Shown here: piece by piece, positions 51,044 through 58,543 of the stretch
Position numbering within the stretch: position 1 is the first letter of the stretch
How the letters are laid out: each line of letters begins with the position of its first letter
Assembly (NCBI RefSeq): GCF_003003175.1
Contig: NZ_PVTY01000005.1
Coordinates: forward strand, 1-64,000
DNA length: 64,000 nucleotides
Source of the DNA: Nesterenkonia sandarakina
GTDB lineage: Bacteria; Actinomycetota; Actinomycetes; Actinomycetales; Micrococcaceae
Direction of reading: 5' to 3'
The notes under the pieces: generated by a model
What the model was told of the DNA's origin: nothing
Seen by the model: the letters and a program-made list of their open reading frames with translations, nothing else
Database searches by the model: none
Program-made: the position numbers and the translations under genes

Positions 51044-51997
51044 TCAGATCCCCAGCGAGGACTGCACCTTGGCCAGCGCTCGTGCGGAGTCGCGCAGCGC
51101 CTGGGCCTCGTTCTCCGCGAACGGCGTGGTCGTCACCGGCTGCACGCCGCCGGCGGAGACGACCGTCGGGATGGACAGCGCCACCCCGTGGATGTCGAGG
51201 AATCCGTCGAGCACGCTGCTCACCGGGAGGATGGCATGTTCGTCACCCAGCACCGCCTCCACGATCCTCGCCGCCGAGAGACCGATCGCGTAGTTCGTCG
51301 CTCCCTTGCCGGCGATGACCTTGTACGCCGCGTTGCGCACGTCCTCGGAGAGGGTCTCCAGCTCCTCGGCGTCGAAGACGCGCAGTCCGTTGCGCTGCCA
51401 CTCCAGCAGCGGGGTCACCCCGATGCTGGCGGCGGACCAGAGCGGGAACTCGGTGTCCCCGTGCTCCCCCACGATGTGGGCGTGCACACTCGACTGCGCC
51501 ACCCCGGCCCGCTGAGCCAGCTTCCAACGCAGCCGCGCGGTGTCCAGCACGGTGCCGGAGGAGAACACCCGGCTGCTGGGCAGCCCGGTGATCTGCTGCG
51601 CGGCCACGGTCAGCACGTCGCAGGGATTGGTCACCAGCACGAAGACCGCATCCGGGGCGCGTTCGAGCAGCTTGGGGAGCATGCTGCGCAGGATGTCCAC
51701 GTTGGTGCCGGCCAGGTCGAGTCGGGTCTGTCCGGGGTGCTGCTTGGCACCGGCGGTGATGACGACGACGTCGGCGCCCTCCACGTGTTTCAGGTCCGCG
51801 CCGCCGTCGATGTCGGAGGCGCCGGTGAACTGGCTGCCGTGGGCGAGGTCCAGGACCTCGGCCTCAACCCTGGCGGCATCGATGTCGTAGAGGCGCACAT
51901 GCCGGGCGGAGCCGCGGATCATCGCCGCGTACGCGGTGGCCGTGCCGACGCTGCCGGCTCCGACGATGGCCAGGGTGGAGTTCTCGATGGCGCTCAT
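51044..51997 (-). CDS. ldh: L-lactate dehydrogenase
   Basis: A 317-residue NAD enzyme. The Rossmann motif is LAIVGAGSVGTATAYAAMIR. The substrate arginine lies in GAKQHPGQTRLDLAGTN, where the Gln before it favours lactate over malate. The catalytic His is in IVGEHGDTEFPLWSAA, the LDH signature. It interconverts pyruvate and L-lactate. No allosteric mark can be judged by eye. It has no Shine-Dalgarno sequence, and CAGGCT stands six bases before the ATG, so it too may be leaderless. It stands alone. Confidence 0.93.
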   Translation of the reverse strand: MSAIENSTLAIVGAGSVGTATAYAAMIRGSARHVRLYDIDAARVEAEVLDLAHGSQFTGASDIDGGADLKHVEGADVVVITAGAKQHPGQTRLDLAGTNVDILRSMLPKLLERAPDAVFVLVTNPCDVLTVAAQQITGLPSSRVFSSGTVLDTARLRWKLAQRAGVAQSSVHAHIVGEHGDTEFPLWSAASIGVTPLLEWQRNGLRVFDAEELETLSEDVRNAAYKVIAGKGATNYAIGLSAARIVEAVLGDEHAILPVSSVLDGFLDIHGVALSIPTVVSAGGVQPVTTTPFAENEAQALRDSARALAKVQSSLGI

Positions 51998-52032
51998 GCG
52001 TTCAGCCTGTCACAGCTCGCCGAACTGGAACA

Positions 52033-52052
52033 GGGGTTCTTCGAAGAACCCC
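52033..52052 (-). terminator. Terminator of the VOC-protein gene
   Basis: GGGGTTCTTCGAAGAACCCC is a perfect 20-base palindrome, able to form a 7-8 bp hairpin, 17 bases after the VOC stop codon. Confidence 0.65.
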
Positions 52053-52068
52053 GGGCGACCTTCGGGGG

Positions 52069-52422
52069 TCAGTGCCAGCAGAGGCAGAACGGGTGTCCTG
52101 CGGGGTCGGCGTAGACGTTGAACCGCTGCTCGCCGGTGGCCATCTGCAGCACCTCAGCGCCCAGCTCCACGGCCTCGGTGTGCGCGGACGCGATGTCCTC
52201 GACGTCGAGGTCGAGGTGGGTCTGCTGCGGGCGGCCCTCCGGCCACTGCGGCGGCTGGTGCTCCGGGGCCAGCTGCACGGCGATCGGCGCCGAGCCGTCG
52301 ACGACGACCGTGTGCCAGTCCTCCCGGGCGCTCACCTCCCCGCCCAGCATCTTGGCCCAGAAGCCGCTCTCAGCATCGATGTCTGCGGCGTCAAAGACGA
52401 CGGTCTGCGCTGTGATCTTCAT
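52069..52422 (-). CDS. VOC-superfamily (glyoxalase/dioxygenase fold) protein
   Basis: A 117-residue single VOC module: KITAQTVVFDAADIDAESGF at the start, THLDLDVEDIASAHTEAVEL in the middle and YADPAGHPFCLCW at the end, the usual beta-alpha-beta3 repeat ending. Members bind a metal and act on small molecules or sequester drugs; the function is not predictable here. I chose ATG 52422 because the 12 codons upstream look non-coding. It starts 55 bases from the cystine importer ATPase stop. Confidence 0.8.
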   Translation of the reverse strand: MKITAQTVVFDAADIDAESGFWAKMLGGEVSAREDWHTVVVDGSAPIAVQLAPEHQPPQWPEGRPQQTHLDLDVEDIASAHTEAVELGAEVLQMATGEQRFNVYADPAGHPFCLCWH

Positions 52423-52476
52423 GCGCCCAAGTCTGCGCCGGGCCGGATGCCCGGTCAAGGGCGGGTCCGGACCGGG

Positions 52477-53271
52477 TCAGAACGGGTTGAGCAGCCGGTG
52501 CACGAAGGCTCGGGTGCGCTCCTGCTTCGGTGCGCGCAGCACCTCCTGCGCGGGGCCCTGCTCCACGACCACTCCGCCGTCCATGAAGACGACCGTGTCG
52601 GCGACCTCTCGGGCGAAGGCGAGCTCGTGGGTCACCAGGACCATGGTCCAGCCTTCCTCGGCGAGCTCCTTGATCACGGTGAGCACGTCACCGACCAGCT
52701 CCGGATCCAGGGCGGAGGTGGGCTCGTCGAAGAGCAGCAGCGAGGGCTGCTGCGCCAGCGCACGGACGATCCCCACCCGCTGCTGCTGGCCGCCGGAGAG
52801 CTGGTGCGGGTAGTCGTCGCGCTTCTCGGCGAGACCGACCCGCTCGAGCAGCCGTTCGGCCTCGGCGATGGCCTCGGCCTTGGGGCGCTTCTGGACCTGG
52901 ATCGGGCCCTCGGTGACGTTCTGCAGCACGGTCTTGTGCGGAAAGAGGTTGTAGCCCTGGAAGACCATCGCCGAGCGGGTGCGCAGCGACTCCTTCTGCC
53001 GGCGCGTGGTCTTCTCGGAGAAGGTCACGGCCGGGCCGGCGGAGAAGTCCACGGTGCCGGCGTCGGGGCGTTCCAGTCCGTTGAGGCAGCGCAGCACGGT
53101 GGTCTTGCCGGAGCCGGAGGGTCCCACCAGTGCGAGCACCTGACCGGCCTGCACGTTCAGGTCGATGGAGCGCAGCACCTCGTTGTCTCCGAAGGACTTG
53201 TTCAGTCCGGAGACGCGCAGCAGCGGGTCATTCTGGGCGGGGTCGGTGCGTGTGGGGTCAGTGGGCGACAT
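52477..53271 (-). CDS. tcyC: Cystine-type ABC importer, ATP-binding protein
   Basis: A 264-residue polar-amino-acid importer ATPase: Walker A GPSGSGKTTVLRCLNGLERP, Q-loop MVFQGYNLFPHKTVLQNVTE, signature QLSGGQQQRVGIVRALA, Walker B LLLFDEPTSALDPELVGDV. It overlaps the permease gene by 14 bases. The tcy names rest on the binding protein, which resembles cystine receptors. Confidence 0.82.
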   Translation of the reverse strand: MSPTDPTRTDPAQNDPLLRVSGLNKSFGDNEVLRSIDLNVQAGQVLALVGPSGSGKTTVLRCLNGLERPDAGTVDFSAGPAVTFSEKTTRRQKESLRTRSAMVFQGYNLFPHKTVLQNVTEGPIQVQKRPKAEAIAEAERLLERVGLAEKRDDYPHQLSGGQQQRVGIVRALAQQPSLLLFDEPTSALDPELVGDVLTVIKELAEEGWTMVLVTHELAFAREVADTVVFMDGGVVVEQGPAQEVLRAPKQERTRAFVHRLLNPF

Positions 53272-53932
53272 AGCGATCCAATCTGCGCTCCAGCCGGTCC
53301 TGCACGGTGGAGAGCACGAGGCAGAAGACCCAGTAGATCACGGCGGCCTCCACATAGATCAGCATGAACTCCTGGCTGAAGGCGGCGATCTGCTGGGCCT
53401 CGCGGAACATCTCGGTGACCAGGATGGTCGAGGCCAGCGAGGTGTCCTTGACCAGAGAGATGAAGGTGTTCGACAGCGGCGGCACCGAGACCCGGGCGGC
53501 CTGCGGCAGGATCAGCCGGCGCAGCGCCTGGTTCCGGGACATCCCGATGGTGTAGCCGGCCTCCCACTGGCCCTTGGGCACGGAGAGGATGGCGGCGCGG
53601 ATGACCTCGGCGGCGTAGCCGCCGACGTTCATCGAGAAGGCGATGATCGCGCTGGGCCAGGGGTCGATGGTGAGACCCATGGAGGGCAGTCCGTAGAAGA
53701 TCACGAAGAGCTGCACCAGCAGCGGCGTGCCGCGGATCGCGGAGATATACGCCCGCGCGATGCCGGAGAGCACCCGGCTGCCGCCGATCCGCATCAGCGC
53801 CAGCACCAGGGCGAGCGCGAGCCCGAGCGTGAAGCTGGCCAGGGTCAGCGGGATGGTCCCGGTCAGGCCGCCGCGGAGCAGCGGCCAGAACGAGTCGATC
53901 GCCAGCTGCCAGTCGATGTCCGGCATCTCCAT
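53258..53932 (-). CDS. tcyB: Cystine-type ABC importer, permease
   Basis: A 224-residue HisMQ-type permease with about five helices. LRGGLTGTIPLTLASFTLGL near the start, YISAIRGTPLLVQLFVIFYG and the coupling loop KGQWEAGYTIGMSRNQALRR are typical of cystine/polar amino-acid permeases. It lies between the binding-protein and ATPase genes and overlaps the latter. Confidence 0.83.
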   Translation of the reverse strand: MEMPDIDWQLAIDSFWPLLRGGLTGTIPLTLASFTLGLALALVLALMRIGGSRVLSGIARAYISAIRGTPLLVQLFVIFYGLPSMGLTIDPWPSAIIAFSMNVGGYAAEVIRAAILSVPKGQWEAGYTIGMSRNQALRRLILPQAARVSVPPLSNTFISLVKDTSLASTILVTEMFREAQQIAAFSQEFMLIYVEAAVIYWVFCLVLSTVQDRLERRLDRYVAH

Positions 53933-53975
53933 CAGAACCGACCCGCTCCCGCGCCCACCGAGTCAGACGTCATCA

Positions 53976-54020
53976 CGCCGGGCATCATCTCGTCGGGCAT
54001 CATCGCGTCGCTGCTCATCC
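53976..54020. repeat. Short tandem repeat, period 15, between tcyA and tcyB
   Basis: CGCCGGGCATCATCT (53976-53990) and CGTCGGGCATCATCG (53991-54005) are near copies; the next 15 bases, which include the tcyA stop codon, are a weaker third copy. Confidence 0.65.
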
Positions 54021-54842
54021 GGTGACGTCGGCGCCGAAGTACTTCTCGGAGATCTCGGTGAGCGTGCCGTCCTCGGCCAGGGTGGCCAGCGCCTCATCCA
54101 CGGCCTCGACCAGGGACTCGCTGCCCTGCCGGAAGGTCAGCGCCGACTGGGACTGCTCCTCGGTCTCGGCGGCGATCTTGATGTTCTCGTTGCCCACGGT
54201 CTCCTGGTAGTCCAGGTAGGTGAGCTTGTCGTTGATGGTGGCGTCCACCCGGCCCTGCTCGAGCAGGGCGACCGCCTGGGCCCAGCCCTCCACGGCTTCG
54301 ACCTCGGCACCGGACTCCCGGGCCAGCTCGTTCCAGTTCGAGGTCAGCGACTGTGCGGTGGTGGCGCCCTCGAGGTCTTCGAAGCTGGAGATCTCGTCGT
54401 TCTCGGCCAGAGTCACGATCACGCCGTTGGACACGGTGTAGGGCGCCGAGAACAGGTAGCTCTGCTCACGTTCCTCGGTGATGGAGACCTGGTTGGCGAT
54501 CACGTCGAAGCGCGCTGAGTCGAGACCGGCGAACATCGCGTCCCACTGGGTCTCCTCGAACTCCGGCTCCACGCCGAGCTCCTCGGCCACCGCGGTGACG
54601 ATCTCCACGTCGTAGCCGGTCAGCTCGCCGGCGCCGCCCTCGTGGAAGCTGAACGGACGGTAGGTGCCCTCGGTGCCGATGGTGAGCACCCCGGCCTCCT
54701 GGACCTCTTCCAGGGTCAGGCCCGAGGTCGACTCCTCTGCGGGGGCGTCCTCGCCCTGCGTCTCGTCGCCTCCGCCGCAGGAGGCCAGCGTCAGGGCCGC
54801 GACGGTGGAGATGGCGAGAGTGGAGAGCAGGCGAGCGGTCAT
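54015..54842 (-). CDS. tcyA: Cystine-type ABC importer, substrate-binding lipoprotein
   Basis: A 275-residue lipoprotein (signal peptide, lipobox LTLASC). The mature domain has GTEGTYRPFSFHE, TGYDVEIVTAVAEELG, FEETQWDAMFAGLDSARFDV, ANQVSITEER, ATTAQSLTSNWNELARESGA and VDATINDKLTYLDY. These closely follow the FliY/TcyA group of L-cystine receptors. It is the first gene of tcyABC. A hairpin lies in its leader 22 bases before the start. Confidence 0.85.
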   Translation of the reverse strand: MTARLLSTLAISTVAALTLASCGGGDETQGEDAPAEESTSGLTLEEVQEAGVLTIGTEGTYRPFSFHEGGAGELTGYDVEIVTAVAEELGVEPEFEETQWDAMFAGLDSARFDVIANQVSITEEREQSYLFSAPYTVSNGVIVTLAENDEISSFEDLEGATTAQSLTSNWNELARESGAEVEAVEGWAQAVALLEQGRVDATINDKLTYLDYQETVGNENIKIAAETEEQSQSALTFRQGSESLVEAVDEALATLAEDGTLTEISEKYFGADVTG

Positions 54843-54863
54843 AGGTGATGCCCCTAGGGTGGA

Positions 54864-54883
54864 GCGCCGGGAGATGCCGGCGC
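54864..54883 (-). promoter_or_regulatory. Hairpin in the tcyA leader
   Basis: GCGCCGG (54864-54870), loop GAGATG, CCGGCGC (54877-54883). A small stable hairpin 22 bases upstream of the start; no riboswitch is recognised. Confidence 0.4.
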
Positions 54884-54975
54884 GTAATGGTCAAGTCATG
54901 GACAGGCACAGAACGGTACCATTCGCCCAGCGCGAGTCAGAGCGCTCTGTTACGCCGGACGTCGCGAGTCCCGGT

Positions 54976-54981
54976 TAGCCT
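54976..54981 (+). promoter_or_regulatory. -10 box of a leaderless gene
   Basis: TAGCCT ends six bases before ATG 54988 and there is no ribosome site, the ideal spacing for transcription starting at the ATG. Confidence 0.5.
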
Positions 54982-54987
54982 GGAAAG

Positions 54988-55452
54988 ATGCGTATCTGGA
55001 GCCTGGACCCTGTCTATCTTGACCGGCAAGGGCTCCTCGCCTGCTGGCGGGAGACCCTTCTGGCCCAGGCGGTGCTGCTGGGGCGGACCAAGGGCTATAC
55101 CAACCACCCGCAGCTGGTGCGATTCCGCGCCGAGCCCGACCCGCTCATGGCCCTCGGCGCCTACCTTCAGGGCGTGCTGGCCGAGGCGACCGAGCGCGGC
55201 TACCGCTTCGATGCGAGCAAGATCTCCCGCACCGGGGAGCCGGACCTGATGCCGGTGACCACGTCTCAGCTGCTCCTGGAATGGGAACATCTGACCGCCA
55301 AGCTGATCCTGCGCTCCCCCGAGCAGGCGCAGCAGAACCAGCAGACCCTGCGGGAGTCGGCCGAGATCCCCGCCGCGCACACGATGATGCGGGTGGTGCC
55401 GGGCGATGTCGAACCCTGGGAGCGCGCTGAACCGGTCCGACCCCGAGCCTGA
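54988..55452 (+). CDS. Pyrimidine dimer DNA glycosylase (PF03013)
   Basis: A 154-residue protein. The N-terminus MRIWSLDPVYLDRQGLLACW then RETLLAQAVLLGRTKGYTNH and PQLVRFRAEPDPLMALGAYL fits the bacterial family annotated as pyrimidine dimer glycosylase/endonuclease V, which removes UV dimers. The C-terminal 40 residues are variable. Probably leaderless. It stands alone between the cystine and methionine importers and is probably unrelated to them. The enzyme activity is assigned from family only. Confidence 0.75.
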   Translation: MRIWSLDPVYLDRQGLLACWRETLLAQAVLLGRTKGYTNHPQLVRFRAEPDPLMALGAYLQGVLAEATERGYRFDASKISRTGEPDLMPVTTSQLLLEWEHLTAKLILRSPEQAQQNQQTLRESAEIPAAHTMMRVVPGDVEPWERAEPVRPRA

Positions 55453-55508
55453 GCCCGGTGCTGGACCGGCCCAGCGGTTCAGCTGTCCAGCGGTTCTGCC
55501 GCTGAGCC

Positions 55509-56348
55509 TCAGAACGCCGGCATCAGCGTCTCGTCGTGCTCCTCGATGAGGAACTCGCGGACCTCGTCGCTGGTCATCGCGCGTTCCAGGGCCTCGATCT
55601 TCTCGGAGTCGAGGTCGCCCTCGCGAGCCACCAGCGAGATCGCGAAGCGCTCATCGATGTTCTCCTCCACGGCGATCGCGTCCTCCGGCGTCAGTCCCAG
55701 GCTGGAGATGTAGGTGGGGTAGTTGAAGACCGCCGCGATGCCGTCCTCCTCGTAGGCCGAGGTCAGGTTCAGCAGGTCGACCTGGACCCACTCGAGGTCC
55801 TTCGGGTTCTCCTCGACGTCATCGAGGGTGCCTTCGAAGCCGACGCCCTCGGCGAGGGTGATCAGACCCTGATCAGCCAGGATCGCCAGCGCGCGGCCCT
55901 CATTGGACTCGTCGTTGGGCAGCGCGATCGCAGCGCCGTCGGGGATCTCCTCCAGCGAGTCGTAGTCCCGGGAGTAGAAGCCGACCCGGGCGTTGTAGAT
56001 CGGATGCACGACGGCGAGCTCGGCGTCGTGCTCAGCGTTGTAGGCCTGCATATAGGGCTCGTGCTGGGCGAAGTTCGCGTCCACCTCCTCGTCGGCGAGC
56101 AGGCGGTTGTACTGGACGTTGTCGCTGACTTCGACGAGCTCGATGGTGTAGCCATCCTCCTCGGCGACCTCGGCGGCGGCTTCGACCACGTCGGTCATCG
56201 GCGTGGTGTGCGAGGCGACCTGGATCAGCGTGTCGTCACCTTCGGCGCCTCCCTGCTCCGAGGAGCAGGCGGCGGTGGCGAAGAGGGCGAGGACGACGGC
56301 GGCCCCGCTGAGTGCGCGGACGGGACGGTTCTGCAGTTCGGCAGTCAA
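55509..56348 (-). CDS. metQ: Methionine ABC importer, binding lipoprotein MetQ
   Basis: A 279-residue NlpA/MetQ lipoprotein: signal peptide with lipobox FATAAC, then VASHTTPMTDVVEAAAEVAE, VEVSDNVQYNRLLADEEVDA, NFAQHEPYMQAYN and AIALPNDESNEGRALAILAD, all family marks. The start is TTG 56348 with GAGGAG four bases upstream. It is the last gene of metN-metI-metQ. D- or L-methionine (or dipeptides in some NlpA proteins) is the expected ligand. Confidence 0.9.
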   Translation of the reverse strand: MTAELQNRPVRALSGAAVVLALFATAACSSEQGGAEGDDTLIQVASHTTPMTDVVEAAAEVAEEDGYTIELVEVSDNVQYNRLLADEEVDANFAQHEPYMQAYNAEHDAELAVVHPIYNARVGFYSRDYDSLEEIPDGAAIALPNDESNEGRALAILADQGLITLAEGVGFEGTLDDVEENPKDLEWVQVDLLNLTSAYEEDGIAAVFNYPTYISSLGLTPEDAIAVEENIDERFAISLVAREGDLDSEKIEALERAMTSDEVREFLIEEHDETLMPAF

Positions 56349-56436
56349 GATGCTCCTCGTTCAGGGTGGACGGACCCGTCTCGGGCCCGTATATGTCAAC
56401 GGCGTCGGCGCACAGGTTATGCCTGGGCGTGACCCC

Positions 56437-57114
56437 TCAGCGGGACCGGTGGTCGATCGCCATCGAGAGGCGGGTCCCGAAGGTCTGGATCAGCATCACC
56501 AGCACCACGATCACCGCAATGGTCACGTACATGATGTCGTACTCATAGCGCTGGTAGCCGTAGCGGATGGCGAAGTCACCGACTCCGCCGCCGCCCACGA
56601 CGCCCATGATGGTGGAGTAGGAGATCATCGAGATCGTCACCGTGGTCATGGAGAGCACGAGCCCGGAGCGAGCCTCCGGATAGAGGAACCGGGTGACCAG
56701 CTGGAACGTGTTGGCGCCCAGGGAGTCGGCGAGCTCCACGGTGTCCCGGGGGACGTCGACCAGGGTCTGCTCCACCCAGCGGGCGTAGAGCGCGACGGCC
56801 ACGAAGGACAGCGGCACCGCGGCCGCGGTGGTCCCGAAGGAGGTGCCCACCGCCCAGCGGGTGAAGGGGATCAGCGCCACCACGAAGAGCAGGAACGGCA
56901 CCGAGCGGACCACGTTGACGAAGCCGTTGAGCCCGGCGTAGAGCCAGCCCCGCTCCTGCGGCCCGCCGCGGCGGGCCAGGTACATCCCGGTGCCCATGGG
57001 CAGCCCGACCAGCACCGCCGCGAGCAGGGACCAGCCGAGCATCGCCCCGGTCTCCACGATCGAGGTGATGATCTCACCGCGGTATTCGCCCAGGCGCTGG
57101 GCCAGCTCGTTCAC
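56437..57114 (-). CDS. metI: Methionine ABC importer, permease MetI
   Basis: A 225-residue permease with five helices. Marks: ETGAMLGWSLLAAVLVGLPM, NGFVNVVRSVPFLLFVVALI (the conserved NxxRSxPFxIL-type motif) and DVPRDTVELADSLGANTFQL in the coupling loop. It overlaps metN by four bases and is followed by metQ after 88 bases. Confidence 0.92.
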   Translation of the reverse strand: MNELAQRLGEYRGEIITSIVETGAMLGWSLLAAVLVGLPMGTGMYLARRGGPQERGWLYAGLNGFVNVVRSVPFLLFVVALIPFTRWAVGTSFGTTAAAVPLSFVAVALYARWVEQTLVDVPRDTVELADSLGANTFQLVTRFLYPEARSGLVLSMTTVTISMISYSTIMGVVGGGGVGDFAIRYGYQRYEYDIMYVTIAVIVVLVMLIQTFGTRLSMAIDHRSR

Positions 57115-57914
57115 TCCTGGCCCCCCTCGAGGTACTTGCGGGCCCGCTCGGAGTAGCTGTCGAACTTCTCGCGCGCCTGAAGCTGCGCGATCTCAGCGAT
57201 CCCGGTGAGCCGGCCGGACTCCAGGATCGCGGCGCGGTCGCAGGCGCCGCGGATGACCTCGAGCTCGTGGCTGACCAGCAGGATGGAGGTCCCCATCTCT
57301 TCGCGCACGCGCAGCAGGGTGGCCATCACCTCGTCGGTGTGCTGGCTGTCCAGCGAGGAGGTGGGCTCGTCGCAGAGCAGGATGTCGGGTTCGTTGACCA
57401 GCGCACGGGCGATCGCCACCCGCTGCTTCTCCCCGCCGCTGAGCTGGGCGGGGTGCTTGGAGGCGTGGGCGCCCATGTTCACGAAGTCGAGCATCTCGCG
57501 GGCTCGGTCCGCGGTGCCCGAGGCCGGCGCGTCGGAGCCCCCGACCCGGGTGCAGAAGCCGCCGCGGCGCTGGTGCAGGCTCAGCGGCAGTCCGACGTTC
57601 GCCACGACCGTCTTGTTCGCGAGCAGGTTGAACTGCTGGAAGACCATCCCGATGCGGCGCCGCTGGGCCCGCCGGGCAGCCGGGCGCAGCGACGCCAGGT
57701 TGACCCCGTTGACCGTGACGGCGCCGTAGCTGGGCATCTCCAGGGCGTTGACCATCCGCAGCAGGGTGGACTTGCCCGACCCGGACTCCCCCACCACGCC
57801 GAAGATCTCAGACTCCCCGATGCTGAGGCTGACCTCCTGCAGGGCGTCCACGGAGCCGGCGCGACCCGCGCCGCGCCGGGTGTAGCTCTTGGTGACCCGA
57901 TCGAACTCGATCAT
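57111..57914 (-). CDS. metN: Methionine ABC importer, ATP-binding protein MetN without the C-terminal regulatory domain
   Basis: A 267-residue ATPase: Walker A GESGSGKSTLLRMVNALE, Q-loop MVFQQFNLLANKTVVANVGL, signature QLSGGEKQRVAIARALV, Walker B LLCDEPTSSLD. Typical MetN is about 340 residues because an ACT-like NIL domain that binds methionine and inhibits transport follows the ATPase; here the protein ends shortly after the ATPase core. There is also an extra Gly/Ala-rich loop of about 20 residues after the Q-loop (near 118-138). It begins 26 bases after the flavodoxin stop. Confidence 0.88.
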   Translation of the reverse strand: MIEFDRVTKSYTRRGAGRAGSVDALQEVSLSIGESEIFGVVGESGSGKSTLLRMVNALEMPSYGAVTVNGVNLASLRPAARRAQRRRIGMVFQQFNLLANKTVVANVGLPLSLHQRRGGFCTRVGGSDAPASGTADRAREMLDFVNMGAHASKHPAQLSGGEKQRVAIARALVNEPDILLCDEPTSSLDSQHTDEVMATLLRVREEMGTSILLVSHELEVIRGACDRAAILESGRLTGIAEIAQLQAREKFDSYSERARKYLEGGQE

Positions 57915-57940
57915 CGGTGACGCAGGACCAATGGCACCGA

Positions 57941-58417
57941 TCAGCTCAGGCCGTAGGCGATGAGCGACTGGGACCAGTCCTCGATGCCGGGCCAGTCACG
58001 GTAGTCGGCGTTCTCGGGCGCCTTGGCCACCTTGAGCTGCAGCTTCTCGAAGAAGCTGAGCTTCTCGGCGTCGATGGCGCCGCGGAAATAGGCGACCTCG
58101 CGGTGCGGGTAGCTGCGCAGCGTCTCTGCCAGCTCAGGCGCCAGGCTGGGGCCGCCTCCGGAGGCGAAGAGGAACAGCGGCTTGCCGCCGAGCTCGGTGC
58201 GGTGCGCATCGAGGAACATCATGGCCGGTCCCCACAGCTTCTGCCGGTAGACCGGGATGCCGAGCACCACGTTGTCGGTCTCGTAGAGCCACTTGCCGGC
58301 CTCGGAGACCTCTTTGACATGCGCGGAGACGCCGCGGCTCTTCAGCGTGGCGGCGATATGCTCACCGATCTCCGCGGTGGACCCGTGCTTGCTCGCAACA
58401 ACGACCATCGTGGTCAT
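57941..58417 (-). CDS. Flavodoxin-domain protein, HemG-like
   Basis: A 158-residue protein with an FMN phosphate loop at the start (VVVASKHGSTAEIGEHIAAT), PVYRQKLWGPAMMFLDAHRT and LFLFASGGGPSLAPELAE. This matches the flavodoxin-type group that includes menaquinone-dependent protoporphyrinogen dehydrogenase HemG, but a heme role is not shown. It is directly upstream of metN on the same strand with 26 bases between, so they may be co-transcribed. Confidence 0.8.
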   Translation of the reverse strand: MTTMVVVASKHGSTAEIGEHIAATLKSRGVSAHVKEVSEAGKWLYETDNVVLGIPVYRQKLWGPAMMFLDAHRTELGGKPLFLFASGGGPSLAPELAETLRSYPHREVAYFRGAIDAEKLSFFEKLQLKVAKAPENADYRDWPGIEDWSQSLIAYGLS

Positions 58418-58495
58418 GGTTCATCCGCCCTCTCGCAGAAACTGTGATTCTCCCCTGAGCCTATCAACGCAGGTCGCGGCGCGGGAGCGCCCCTG

Positions 58496-58543
58496 TCATC
58501 GGACTGCAGGATCATCGGACTGCGGGATCAGCGGACTCCGCGC
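58496..58543. repeat. Three tandem 16-bp units at the end of the NHL-thioredoxin gene
   Basis: TCATCGGACTGCAGGA (58496), TCATCGGACTGCGGGA (58512) and a diverged TCAGCGGACTCCGCGC (58528). The third includes the stop codon and last codons of the gene read on the minus strand. Confidence 0.8.

Noticed and set aside
57915-58527. Search for a SAM riboswitch before the met importer
   Set aside because: Only 26 bases separate the flavodoxin and metN genes, and the 110-base gap upstream shows only 16-bp tandem repeats.
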